NCBI GenBank assembly: GCA_964539665.1
Contig: CAZIKB010000002.1
Coordinates: 62,001-126,000 of the forward strand
Source of the DNA: CAZIKB01 sp964539665
GTDB taxonomy: Bacteria; Zhuqueibacterota; Zhuqueibacteria; Oceanimicrobiales; Oceanimicrobiaceae
DNA length: 64,000 nucleotides
Direction: 5' to 3'
Made by a program: the position numbers and the translations under genes. Each line of letters begins with the position of its first letter. The first letter of the stretch is position 1. The notes below the pieces were generated by a model. It saw nothing but the letters and a program-made list of their open reading frames with translations, did not search any database and was not told where the DNA came from. Shown here piece after piece: positions 55,124 to 62,927 of the stretch.

Positions 55124-56627
55124 CTATAAATTAATCCTTGAAACCATTGCTGCAATTGAGCAATCATTTGATGTTAATTCGGTGCAATATAACGGTCTGT
55201 CAATATGGCCGTTAGTGAGATGGAAAATTTATGATCAAATGCGCTATCCTACCAGCATGATGATACCCAGATCAAACACTCAAGTCAATCGTGAAATTCC
55301 AATTCTAGGGGCTCGGCAAAAACAAATACAATTCTGGCGTAAACACAAGAACACAGATATCTTATTTCTTTCCCGGATAAATGAGCATTGCGAAAAGATT
55401 CAGGGAAAATTTTACAATCCCTGGATTGATTCATTGATTGACCTGGCACAGAAGCATCACAGCTTCCTGAAAATAGAACATCTCGACGAAAGCAGGACTC
55501 TGGAGACTTTCCCGCGATTTGAACAAACCGTGTTTTTTCATCCTGAATGTCGTGGTTACGAAATATTAGCTGGAACTGAGTCCATTAAGGGATTTTCTGA
55601 TCTGCAAATAATAGTATTTGATTCTACGATGGTGTGGCTGCATGAATTATTCTTTGTAGAGCAGGTCCGATTGCTGGAAGCATGGCAAGCTTTTTTTACA
55701 GAAATCTTATCAGAAGTTCAACCCAAAGCTGTTTTTATTATATGCTATTATTACATTATCGCGATGGCGCTCGTGCGGGCATGTAAGAAACTCAACATTA
55801 CTACGGTTGATGTTCAACATGGATGTTATGAGAAGTATCATGGTCTTTATACTCATTGGACGAAAGTACCCGCTCAGGGATACGATCTCCTGCCGGATTA
55901 TTTTTGGTGTTGGAGCCGACCATTTCAGAATGGCGTTGAAAAGTGGTACGCCCCTGATTATCAACACCACAAGGTAATTGTTGGCGGCTACCCCAGGCTA
56001 ATCAAGTGGATTGAGGGCGATTTAGATATCTCTGACAAAAATACGGAAAAGTTTTACAATCGGTTAAAACAGAACAATAAAGTGATTCTGGTAACTCTGG
56101 ATGGTAAAGAGGGGCATGAAGAACCACAACACCTTTTAGATGCCATGAGTCAATCTCCTGATGACTGGTTATGGTTGATCCGGCTTCATCCGGAAAAACG
56201 CAGCCAGGATGAAAAAGATCGAATTATCAATATTATCAGACAACACGGAATACAAAACTATGAAATAGAATATGCAACCCTTTGCCCTTTATATGGCTTG
56301 TTAAAGAGATGCGACCACCATGTCACCGGGTGCTCTTCTACCTTTTACGAAGCATTAGCATTCGGTGTACCAACAACAATGACGCTGCCACAAAGCCTTC
56401 TATTTTACGAAGATCATCTCAAGGATGGAATTCTTTCTTACGCCGATAACAGCGAATCAATATTAAAATCAATAGGAAATGATTTGCCAAATCCTGCCCT
56501 CGCAGACCGGTCGAAGTATATCGTGACAAACAGGCAATGTGCTGAAGTGGCGCTGAAAACAATTTTGAATCCTTCTTCACAAATAATAAGTCAGCCGAAC
56601 AAACTGAATCAAACCGAAGAAAATTAA
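55116..56627 (+). CDS. Putative GT-B glycosyltransferase (capsule/sialyltransferase-like C-terminus)
   Basis: 503 aa. No family is certain. Visible marks are VDVQHGCYEKYHGLYTHW, DYFWCWSRPFQNG, IVGGYPRL, a strand-turn ILVTLDGKEGHEEP, LIRLHPEKR and CSSTFYEALAFGVPTTM. The HP and Ser-Ser/Thr pair is the CMP-binding layout of bacterial sialyl- and capsule-type GT-B enzymes. It overlaps the SpsG-like gene by 8 bases and follows SpsE/SpsF homologues, so it is the best candidate in the window to transfer the CMP-activated sugar (inference). The N-terminal ~200 residues are unassigned. Confidence 0.65.
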   Translation: MIDYKLILETIAAIEQSFDVNSVQYNGLSIWPLVRWKIYDQMRYPTSMMIPRSNTQVNREIPILGARQKQIQFWRKHKNTDILFLSRINEHCEKIQGKFYNPWIDSLIDLAQKHHSFLKIEHLDESRTLETFPRFEQTVFFHPECRGYEILAGTESIKGFSDLQIIVFDSTMVWLHELFFVEQVRLLEAWQAFFTEILSEVQPKAVFIICYYYIIAMALVRACKKLNITTVDVQHGCYEKYHGLYTHWTKVPAQGYDLLPDYFWCWSRPFQNGVEKWYAPDYQHHKVIVGGYPRLIKWIEGDLDISDKNTEKFYNRLKQNNKVILVTLDGKEGHEEPQHLLDAMSQSPDDWLWLIRLHPEKRSQDEKDRIINIIRQHGIQNYEIEYATLCPLYGLLKRCDHHVTGCSSTFYEALAFGVPTTMTLPQSLLFYEDHLKDGILSYADNSESILKSIGNDLPNPALADRSKYIVTNRQCAEVALKTILNPSSQIISQPNKLNQTEEN

Positions 56628-56633
56628 AACGAA

Positions 56634-56638
56634 AAGGA
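56634..56638 (+). promoter_or_regulatory. Shine-Dalgarno AAGGA before a 15-codon ORF
   Basis: AAGGA with a 7-base spacer to ATG 56646. It does not serve ATG 56700, the start of the next long ORF. Confidence 0.6.
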
Positions 56639-56645
56639 ATATAGA

Positions 56646-56693
56646 ATGGTTGATGACGATAATTTTGTGCATACTTTAAAGGATTTGTTGTAA
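56646..56693 (+). CDS. 15-codon leader ORF, or N-terminus cut off by an in-frame stop
   Basis: ATG 56646 has a strong Shine-Dalgarno and encodes 15 residues (MVDDDNFVHTLKDLL) before TAA. The stop is in the same frame as the oxidoreductase ORF whose ATG is 6 bases further on. Two readings are possible: a short leader peptide coupled to the next gene, or the true N-terminus of that gene interrupted by a nonsense change. Neither can be decided from one sequence. Confidence 0.4.
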   Translation: MVDDDNFVHTLKDLL

Positions 56694-56699
56694 AAAATA

Positions 56700-57857
56700 A
56701 TGAGCAAGAATAATTTCATGAAAGAGGCGATTGATGATAGTGGTTTGTCGGTTTACCAGGCTCAGGTACATGAACCCATTGAAATCGGGCATAGTTCTGG
56801 TACTGAAAATGTCAAACCTATTAGAATAGCAGACACTGCACCAAGGATGGAGAATCTGGTAAAGGTTGGCCAAATAGGCATCGGTTACTGGGGTCCGAAT
56901 CTGCTCCGTAATCTGCAAGCTAACAGTCATTGTGAGGTAAAAACGGTGGCCGACATTTCCCAGGAACGCCAGGACTTTGTGAAGAAATCCTATCCGCACG
57001 TTGAAATAACGGCAAATTATCAGGATCTATTGAGAGACCCGGCAATTGATGCTGTGGTTATTGCTACACCAGTGGCCACGCACTTTGACCTGGCTATGCA
57101 AGCACTGGAAGCAGGAAAACACATCCTCGTTGAAAAGCCTATGGCTAAATCAGTAGCGGAAGTGGAGCAAATTGATGCCATGTCAGGAAAGTACAATTTG
57201 GTGGCCATGGTGGGACACACTTTTTTGTACAATGCTGCCGTTCGACATTTAAAGCGGCTACTTGACTCCGGAGAGTTAGGTGAAGTGCGCTATGTATATA
57301 GCCAACGATTGAATCTTGGACGAATCCGATCCGACGTCGACGCCCTGTGGAATCTGGCACCTCATGATATTAGTATTTTTCAATATCTACTGGACAGCCC
57401 AATACCTGTTTCAGTAACAAAACGCAGCATGGATTATGTGCAGCCTGGCGTTGGCGATGTGGTCTTCATGGATATTGTCTATCAGAACAAAGTTATGGCA
57501 CATATCCATGTGAGCTGGCTAGACCCACATAAGACCCGGCGGATGACAATAGTCGGCTCTAAGAAAATGGTGGTGTATGACGATATAGCTGACAACAAAA
57601 TCACTATTTATGATAAGGGTATTGACCGTATGGCAGTTTTGGGTGAAAATATGGATTTTGACAATCATGATGTGTTCACATTCAATCATCGGTTCGGAGA
57701 TATTCTCATACCCAGGATCGAGTTTGAAGAACCCTTGAAAGCTGAAATTCGCCACTTTCTGGATTGTATACAAAATGGACAAAAATGTATAACAGGCCCT
57801 GAACATGCACTTGAGGTTGTTCAGATATTATCATGGCAGAACAGTGAAAACAAATAA
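56700..57857 (+). CDS. Gfo/Idh/MocA-family NAD(P)-dependent sugar oxidoreductase
   Basis: 385 aa. The NAD loop GIGYWG is at 60-65 and the family EKP motif at 145-147 (LVEKPMAKS). MVGHTFLYN and WNLAPHDISIF supply the catalytic region. The first ~50 residues are not part of the usual fold. ATG 56847 (residue 50) would give a standard-length protein, but it also lacks a spaced Shine-Dalgarno. Members oxidise or dehydrate sugars, including UDP-GlcNAc-type precursors of nonulosonates. See the interrupted upstream ORF at 56646. Confidence 0.85.
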   Translation: MSKNNFMKEAIDDSGLSVYQAQVHEPIEIGHSSGTENVKPIRIADTAPRMENLVKVGQIGIGYWGPNLLRNLQANSHCEVKTVADISQERQDFVKKSYPHVEITANYQDLLRDPAIDAVVIATPVATHFDLAMQALEAGKHILVEKPMAKSVAEVEQIDAMSGKYNLVAMVGHTFLYNAAVRHLKRLLDSGELGEVRYVYSQRLNLGRIRSDVDALWNLAPHDISIFQYLLDSPIPVSVTKRSMDYVQPGVGDVVFMDIVYQNKVMAHIHVSWLDPHKTRRMTIVGSKKMVVYDDIADNKITIYDKGIDRMAVLGENMDFDNHDVFTFNHRFGDILIPRIEFEEPLKAEIRHFLDCIQNGQKCITGPEHALEVVQILSWQNSENK

Positions 57858-57877
57858 GATTACGGAGTATGTGAGGA

Positions 57878-58534
57878 TTGAATTTATTTTTTGATCTTGA
57901 TGGTCCAATATTAGACGTTTCTTCCAGATATTATGAGGTTTACTCCAATATCCTGATTAGGTTAAAACACACACCATTACAAAAGAATGAATACTGGGAT
58001 TTAAAACGATCGAAAGTTTCGGATTATGACATCTTATTAAGGACGTCCTCTGAATTCTCTTTTGAGGAATTCAAGGTTCAACGAAGTTTGACAATTGAAA
58101 AGGAAGAGTTCTTAGAATTGGATTGTGTCTGGCCGGAATTGTTGGAAACCTACAAGGCATTGTTCGCGAAATTCCCCGCAACTCTAATTACTTTACGTAC
58201 AAATCCTCGAATAACAGAATGGCAGCTACATTCACTGGGTATTCATCCCTGGTTTGATACCGTACTCTCGTGCAAAACTTCGAATACCTCAGATGCACGA
58301 TGGAAGGCAAAATCGCAGGCCCTGGTTAAATCAGAAATGCTCAAAAAGGTAAATGTGCAAGACTGTGTTTTCGTCGGAGACACTGAAACTGACATTTTAG
58401 CTGGCCAAAATCTCGGTATGAAAACTATCGGTGTTTCATTCGGTATTCGCACTAAACCATTACTATCGCAACTAAATCCCGATTTCATATTTGAAACACC
58501 TGGTCAACTGTCAAATTATTTGCAGTTTTTATAG
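57878..58534 (+). CDS. HAD-superfamily phosphatase (phosphoglycolate phosphatase-like), TTG start
   Basis: 218 aa. FDLDGP near the N-terminus supplies D6/D8, LITLRTN is motif II and VFVGDTETDILAGQNLGMKTIGV holds motifs III/IV. The only possible start before the nucleophile is TTG 57878: the frame has a TGA at 57872-57874, and no ATG or GTG lies between it and FDLDG. GGAG at 57864-57867 lies 10 bases before it. It may dephosphorylate a sugar phosphate, for example a nonulosonate 9-phosphate or heptose bisphosphate (inference). The next gene is 95 bases away. Confidence 0.78.
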   Translation: MNLFFDLDGPILDVSSRYYEVYSNILIRLKHTPLQKNEYWDLKRSKVSDYDILLRTSSEFSFEEFKVQRSLTIEKEEFLELDCVWPELLETYKALFAKFPATLITLRTNPRITEWQLHSLGIHPWFDTVLSCKTSNTSDARWKAKSQALVKSEMLKKVNVQDCVFVGDTETDILAGQNLGMKTIGVSFGIRTKPLLSQLNPDFIFETPGQLSNYLQFL

Positions 58535-58629
58535 CATTTAAAATAAGTGATTTTTAAAACGAAAACCCGAAAATTCATGTCCTTCCAGCATTTTCTCAGG
58601 CTGAAATTTTCTAAAAACAGATAAAAACC

Positions 58630-59715
58630 ATGAAAAGAATTTTGGCGACAGCTTGTGGTGGTCCTTCGACATTGAGTTTTACCAGAAGTTTGATGGACGC
58701 TGATCCGAACGGCGATGAATACTTTATCGTGGGGACGGACTGCGACAAATACAACATTCATCGAGCAGCAGTGCATAAAACCTATCTTTGTCCTAAGGCT
58801 ACACAAAATACGTATATCCCATTTATCAAAAATATCATTAAAGAAGAAAATATTGACTTCCTGCACTCTCAACCCGAAATTGAGGCATTCATGATCGGTA
58901 AAGACCGACATGAGATTATAGCCACCGGCTGCAAACTGTTCATGCCCCCTCAGGAAACCATCAATCTGCTAAGGGACAAAGGGGAATCTGTTAAACTCTG
59001 GAAGCAGGCAGGGATCAAAGTGCCAGAAACCATTGAAATCCATAACGAAAATGATCTCAAACGAGCATTTGCAAAGTTTGGACAAGAGATTTGGTTACGG
59101 GAAACCATCGGTGCCGCAGGAAGAGGTTCTCTTTCCAAGCCAACTTATGAGATGGCGCTGGCACATATCAACGCAAGAAAGATTTGGGGCAAAACCATAG
59201 TTTCTGAGCACTTGACTACTGACACCATTACCTGGCAGTCTATCTGGCACAATGGAAAACTTGTCGTGGCCCAGGCAAGAAAGCGGTTGTACTGGGCATT
59301 TGGGAACAGAGCCCAATCAGGTGTAACAGGTTTGACAGGAACGGGCGTTACGGTCAGGGATCCTGAACTGGACAAGCTTGCTATTCGTTGTATTTCTGTT
59401 AGTGGCCAAAAGCCGCATGGAATCTTCAGCGTTGATTTTACATACGACAAAGACGGTATCCCAAATCCGACGGAGATCAACATCGCCAAGTTCTTCACGA
59501 CTCACCATTTCATTACTAAGACCGGCTGTAATATGCCACAGATCCTTGTTCAATTAGCGTTCGACGAATACAAGGGTGCGTACAACGTTCTTAACCCGTG
59601 CAAACCGAATATGTACTGGATTCGAGGTATTGATGTACTGCCGGTACTCATGCATGAAAGCGAGATACAAGCAAAGGAAATTGAGTACCACCAGATCCTC
59701 GAAAAGCTCGTATGA
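58630..59715 (+). CDS. ATP-grasp family protein (carbamoyl-phosphate-synthase-like)
   Basis: 361 aa. The N-terminal pre-ATP-grasp domain has ATACGGPSTLSFTRSL and VGTDCDKYNIHRA. The ATP-grasp part shows DKGESVKLWKQAGIKVPET, WLRETIGAAGRGS (ATP-binding loop), VSEHLT and the metal-binding HGIFSVDFTYD..PNPTEIN. Such enzymes ligate a carboxylate to an amine or thiol. In glycan loci they may add an amino-acid or acyl group to a sugar. No Shine-Dalgarno is clear. Its stop overlaps the ATG of an epimerase relic by 4 bases. Confidence 0.8.
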   Translation: MKRILATACGGPSTLSFTRSLMDADPNGDEYFIVGTDCDKYNIHRAAVHKTYLCPKATQNTYIPFIKNIIKEENIDFLHSQPEIEAFMIGKDRHEIIATGCKLFMPPQETINLLRDKGESVKLWKQAGIKVPETIEIHNENDLKRAFAKFGQEIWLRETIGAAGRGSLSKPTYEMALAHINARKIWGKTIVSEHLTTDTITWQSIWHNGKLVVAQARKRLYWAFGNRAQSGVTGLTGTGVTVRDPELDKLAIRCISVSGQKPHGIFSVDFTYDKDGIPNPTEINIAKFFTTHHFITKTGCNMPQILVQLAFDEYKGAYNVLNPCKPNMYWIRGIDVLPVLMHESEIQAKEIEYHQILEKLV

Positions 59716-59827
59716 ATATTCATGTCACCGGTGCCAATGATTTTATCGGCAAATGGGTGATGAAGACCTTGATACCAAGATCCAGGCAGTGTGCGTTGAA
59801 GACAAAACTCCGGACTTAACCCACTAA
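59712..59827 (+). pseudogene. Relic of an NAD-dependent epimerase gene (5' fragment, frameshifted)
   Basis: ATG 59712 overlaps the ATP-grasp stop (ATGA) and opens with a perfect SDR start: NIHVTGANDFIGKWVMKTL. The frame ends at 59817-59819 after 35 codons. A neighbouring frame continues DTKIQAVCVEDKTPD, which looks like the next beta strand, to TAA at 59825-59827, so a frameshift is likely. Nothing epimerase-like follows in the next 130 bases, so the rest of the gene has been deleted. Confidence 0.6.
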
Positions 59828-59957
59828 GAACAATATTTCTTTGCCAATCTCAAACAGTGCATTTTATCTACCTAAAAAGAATAACTATGATTTGGAATTT
59901 GAATATCCCGGTACATGACACAATTGTTTACTCATCTTCTGTTGGAGCATACATTAC

Positions 59958-61304
59958 ATGAAGCAGTACAGGATAGTAAGAATAGCTGGTGTCCACTACG
60001 ATACCACTATGCGTAATCTTTACAGGAATCATCCTGGCTTACATATAAAATCCTATGCTGAACAAAAAAGAATTCTGTTCCAGGAAGGATGTATATATTC
60101 TGATGCTTTTTCAAGAACCATGGAATCCATTGGACATGATACTCATGAGATAGTATATGATTTGAAAATCCTGCAGAAATCATGGGCAACAGAGAACGGT
60201 GTTCAATATGATTCTAAAAATTGGCAGGCAGAGCTTGTATTAGCACAGATAGAACAGATAAAACCGGACATTGTATATTTTCAGCATAACACTGCCTTAC
60301 CCTATTCCATGCGCAAAAACCTGAAAACGTATTTTCCCTTTATCAAACTCATCGTAGTATATATGGGCTTTCCCACTGGATTTGATGAAATGGCAGATGT
60401 GGATTTATTAATTGTGGGGAGTCCTGCTCTGGTCAGACAATTTGCCGAGACAGGCTCAAAACCTCATTTAGTTTATCATGGCTTTGATTCCGGTGTTCTT
60501 GACAAATTGAGCGTCGAAAACATTGACAGGTTCGACAGAAAATATGATTTTACTTTTATCGGTATGTCTGGATTTGACAGCGCTGGTTCTGAAACGAACT
60601 CAATATATCGTAACCGGTATTGGGCGCTTGTCGAGTTAGTCCAAAAGACGAATATTGATCTCTGGGTTAAAGACGGACAGAAAGGAAAAATTGACATACA
60701 AACCTGGCTGCCAAAGACACTTAACATTTTAGAAAGTTATGATCGTGAAACAATCATAAAAATACTGGCTCTGGATTTGTTTCCAAATGAGGATATTGGA
60801 AAAAATGTGAGAGATTTGATTTCGATAGTCATTCAGCAAAAGAATCAGTTTTCTGATTCTGATTCTGATTCTGATTACATTGATAGCATGAAGAACAACC
60901 CCAAAAAACCATTACCCCTCCGCCAATTATTCCCACACCGCTGCCATCCTCCTGTGTTTGGCCACGACATGTACAGAATTTTGCGCCAATCCAAAGTCAC
61001 CTTCAATAACCATATTGATTTAACCGGAGAATCTGTCGGCAATATGAGGTTGTTCGAAGCAACGGGCATGGAAACATGTTTGCTGACAGACACCAGGATA
61101 AATATGCCAGACTTATTTGAAGCAGATCGCGAGGTTGTTACTTATTCAAATGTTGAGGAATGTATTGAAAAAGCAAACTACCTTTTAGAGCACGATGATG
61201 TCAGGAAGCAAATTGCTACAGCCGGTCACAAACGTACGATGACAGATCATACAGCCGCGAACCGATGTGAACAGATAGATGAAATCATCCAGAAAATTCT
61301 TTAG
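59958..61304 (+). CDS. CgeB-like glycosyltransferase
   Basis: 448 aa. The N-terminal half shows IKPDIVYFQHN and a GT-B type strand order. YDFTFIGMSG lies in the middle. The C-terminal domain matches Glyco_trans_1_2: FGHDMYRILRQSKVTFNNHID, NMRLFEATGMETCLLTD and EECIEKANYLLEHDDVRKQIA. It belongs to the broad CgeB family but lacks the Maf-like N-terminus of the 309, 3392 and 7754 products. A four-unit hexanucleotide repeat encodes Ser-Asp pairs around residues 298-305. No Shine-Dalgarno precedes the ATG. A GT2-TPR gene follows 9 bases after the stop. Confidence 0.82.
   Translation: MKQYRIVRIAGVHYDTTMRNLYRNHPGLHIKSYAEQKRILFQEGCIYSDAFSRTMESIGHDTHEIVYDLKILQKSWATENGVQYDSKNWQAELVLAQIEQIKPDIVYFQHNTALPYSMRKNLKTYFPFIKLIVVYMGFPTGFDEMADVDLLIVGSPALVRQFAETGSKPHLVYHGFDSGVLDKLSVENIDRFDRKYDFTFIGMSGFDSAGSETNSIYRNRYWALVELVQKTNIDLWVKDGQKGKIDIQTWLPKTLNILESYDRETIIKILALDLFPNEDIGKNVRDLISIVIQQKNQFSDSDSDSDYIDSMKNNPKKPLPLRQLFPHRCHPPVFGHDMYRILRQSKVTFNNHIDLTGESVGNMRLFEATGMETCLLTDTRINMPDLFEADREVVTYSNVEECIEKANYLLEHDDVRKQIATAGHKRTMTDHTAANRCEQIDEIIQKIL
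60851..60874 (+). repeat. Hexanucleotide tandem repeat TTCTGA x4 inside a CDS
   Basis: Four perfect TTCTGA units. In the coding frame they give alternating Ser and Asp. Unit gain or loss would change protein length by two residues without a frameshift. Confidence 0.85.
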
Positions 61305-61313
61305 GAACGAGCA

Positions 61314-62810
61314 ATGCACAATACCAGACTTTCAGTATTAATATACAACTACAACCGTGCTTATTATATCAGGCAATCTCTGGAAAGTGTAATGGAACAG
61401 TCTTTTAAACCTGCTGAAATAATTGTAGTTGACGATGGCTCAACCGATGAAAGTACTAACATCATAAAACAGTTTACCCAACAATACCCGCTTATACAGG
61501 TATTGCAGGATAAGATGCGTGCCGGGTCAGTTTCCTCGGTTAACAGGGCTCTGAAGCGAGCATCAGGCGATTATGTGTATGTCACAGGATCCGAGAATAT
61601 GCTCCTGCCTGATTTCTTCGAAAGTTCCATGAATCAGTTGGAACAGCATCCTGGCGCTGGATTATGCTGCTCGGAACCAGCGAAGTTTGATGACACAAAA
61701 GATAAGATTATTGAAAACAGAAATCTTTGGAGTAATGCGCCTCGATTCTTTTTACCAAACGATCTGGTCGAATGCATCCAAAGCGACGGCTATATTTCAA
61801 GTCACACCTGTATCGTAAAACTGAAGTATCTATTGGAAATGGGAGGTTTCAGGCCTGAGCTGAAATGGTATTCTGATTGGTTTGCAATGCTTACCATCGG
61901 CTTCAGATATGGGATTTGTTATATTCCCAAAACTCTGGCGGTTTTACGGGATCGCCCTGATTCTTATTCAGTACTTGGAAAACAGGTTTGGTCGCTTCAG
62001 TCTCAAGTCCTCAATCAGCTTATGCACGTGTTGAAATCTTCTGCATTTCAGGATGTACTATCTCTGTTTATTTGTAGCGACAGTTTGTCCTATTTTGGAA
62101 CTGAAATAGCGCGTGTTGTTATGAGCAACCCTGAGCATTGGGATTCTGAATCGCAATTATTATGTAAAAAGCATATATTCATTCCTGACCAGACTAGCCA
62201 ACGCCAGCGTGATGAAAGAATAGAGAATTCCATACGAGCAGAACTTGACGACAAAGTCAGTGCGGCGCTCGTTCGAGGTATTCATGCAATCTTACAGACA
62301 AAATGGGATGAGGCGATCTCTATATTTATGGAGTTAGAGCATGAGGTACCTAACCAAAAATATTGGTACGCTGTTTTAGCTGCCGCAGTACTTAACCAGG
62401 AAAACCAACAGGAAGCATGCGATGCCCTGAATAGAGCCGTCAAATTATTTCCTGCCAGTCCGGAGCTGCACAATTTATCCGGAGTGGCTAATCTACACCT
62501 GGGGAAACTTGACCGGGCAGAGCAAGCATTCCAACAAACATTAATATTAAATCCAAATATTGTAGATGCGCGTCGCGGTCTTGCAGACATCGTGCGCCTG
62601 AAAGGCCGACGTGCAGAAGCGATAGAGCGTTATCAGCAAGTTCTAAGAGTTCACCCAAATGACGTGGAGTCCTGGCTTGCATTAGGCAGATTGGCTGTGG
62701 AAATGAAAAATATTGAACAAGCCCATTCTGCTTTTCAGCAAGTCCTGGCGTTAGATCCTTCACGCGAAGACGTCAGGCAAGTATTAGAAAAGATACAGCA
62801 CTTTAAATAA
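61314..62810 (+). CDS. GT2 glycosyltransferase with C-terminal TPR repeats
   Basis: 498 aa. The GT-A domain opens with RLSVLIYNYNRAYYIRQSLESV, followed by IIVVDDGSTDEST, ASGDYVYVTGSENM and GGFRPELKWYSDWFAM. From about residue 330 there are roughly five TPRs (A.DALNRAVKLFPASPELHNLSG, A.QAFQQTLILNPN, AIERYQQVLRVHPND, A.SAFQQVLALDPSR). The GT2 and post-GT2 regions match the 38131 product, which carries the extra N-terminal domain. Here that domain is encoded by the next gene. ACGAGCA precedes the ATG, a poor ribosome-binding site. Confidence 0.86.
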   Translation: MHNTRLSVLIYNYNRAYYIRQSLESVMEQSFKPAEIIVVDDGSTDESTNIIKQFTQQYPLIQVLQDKMRAGSVSSVNRALKRASGDYVYVTGSENMLLPDFFESSMNQLEQHPGAGLCCSEPAKFDDTKDKIIENRNLWSNAPRFFLPNDLVECIQSDGYISSHTCIVKLKYLLEMGGFRPELKWYSDWFAMLTIGFRYGICYIPKTLAVLRDRPDSYSVLGKQVWSLQSQVLNQLMHVLKSSAFQDVLSLFICSDSLSYFGTEIARVVMSNPEHWDSESQLLCKKHIFIPDQTSQRQRDERIENSIRAELDDKVSAALVRGIHAILQTKWDEAISIFMELEHEVPNQKYWYAVLAAAVLNQENQQEACDALNRAVKLFPASPELHNLSGVANLHLGKLDRAEQAFQQTLILNPNIVDARRGLADIVRLKGRRAEAIERYQQVLRVHPNDVESWLALGRLAVEMKNIEQAHSAFQQVLALDPSREDVRQVLEKIQHFK

Positions 62811-62927
62811 TGTCATCTGGAAGCCCAAATTCATTTGGGATACAACCGCGATTAATCGAGGCTTCCAATTGAGCGGATAAGCATTGTGAACCAATTGAAA
62901 ATTAAATAAATTAAAGGAACCATATTT

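Noticed and set aside
60851..60874. Short tandem repeat considered as CRISPR-like
   Set aside because: Six-base units with no spacers inside a coding frame; no CRISPR array or cas gene is in the window.
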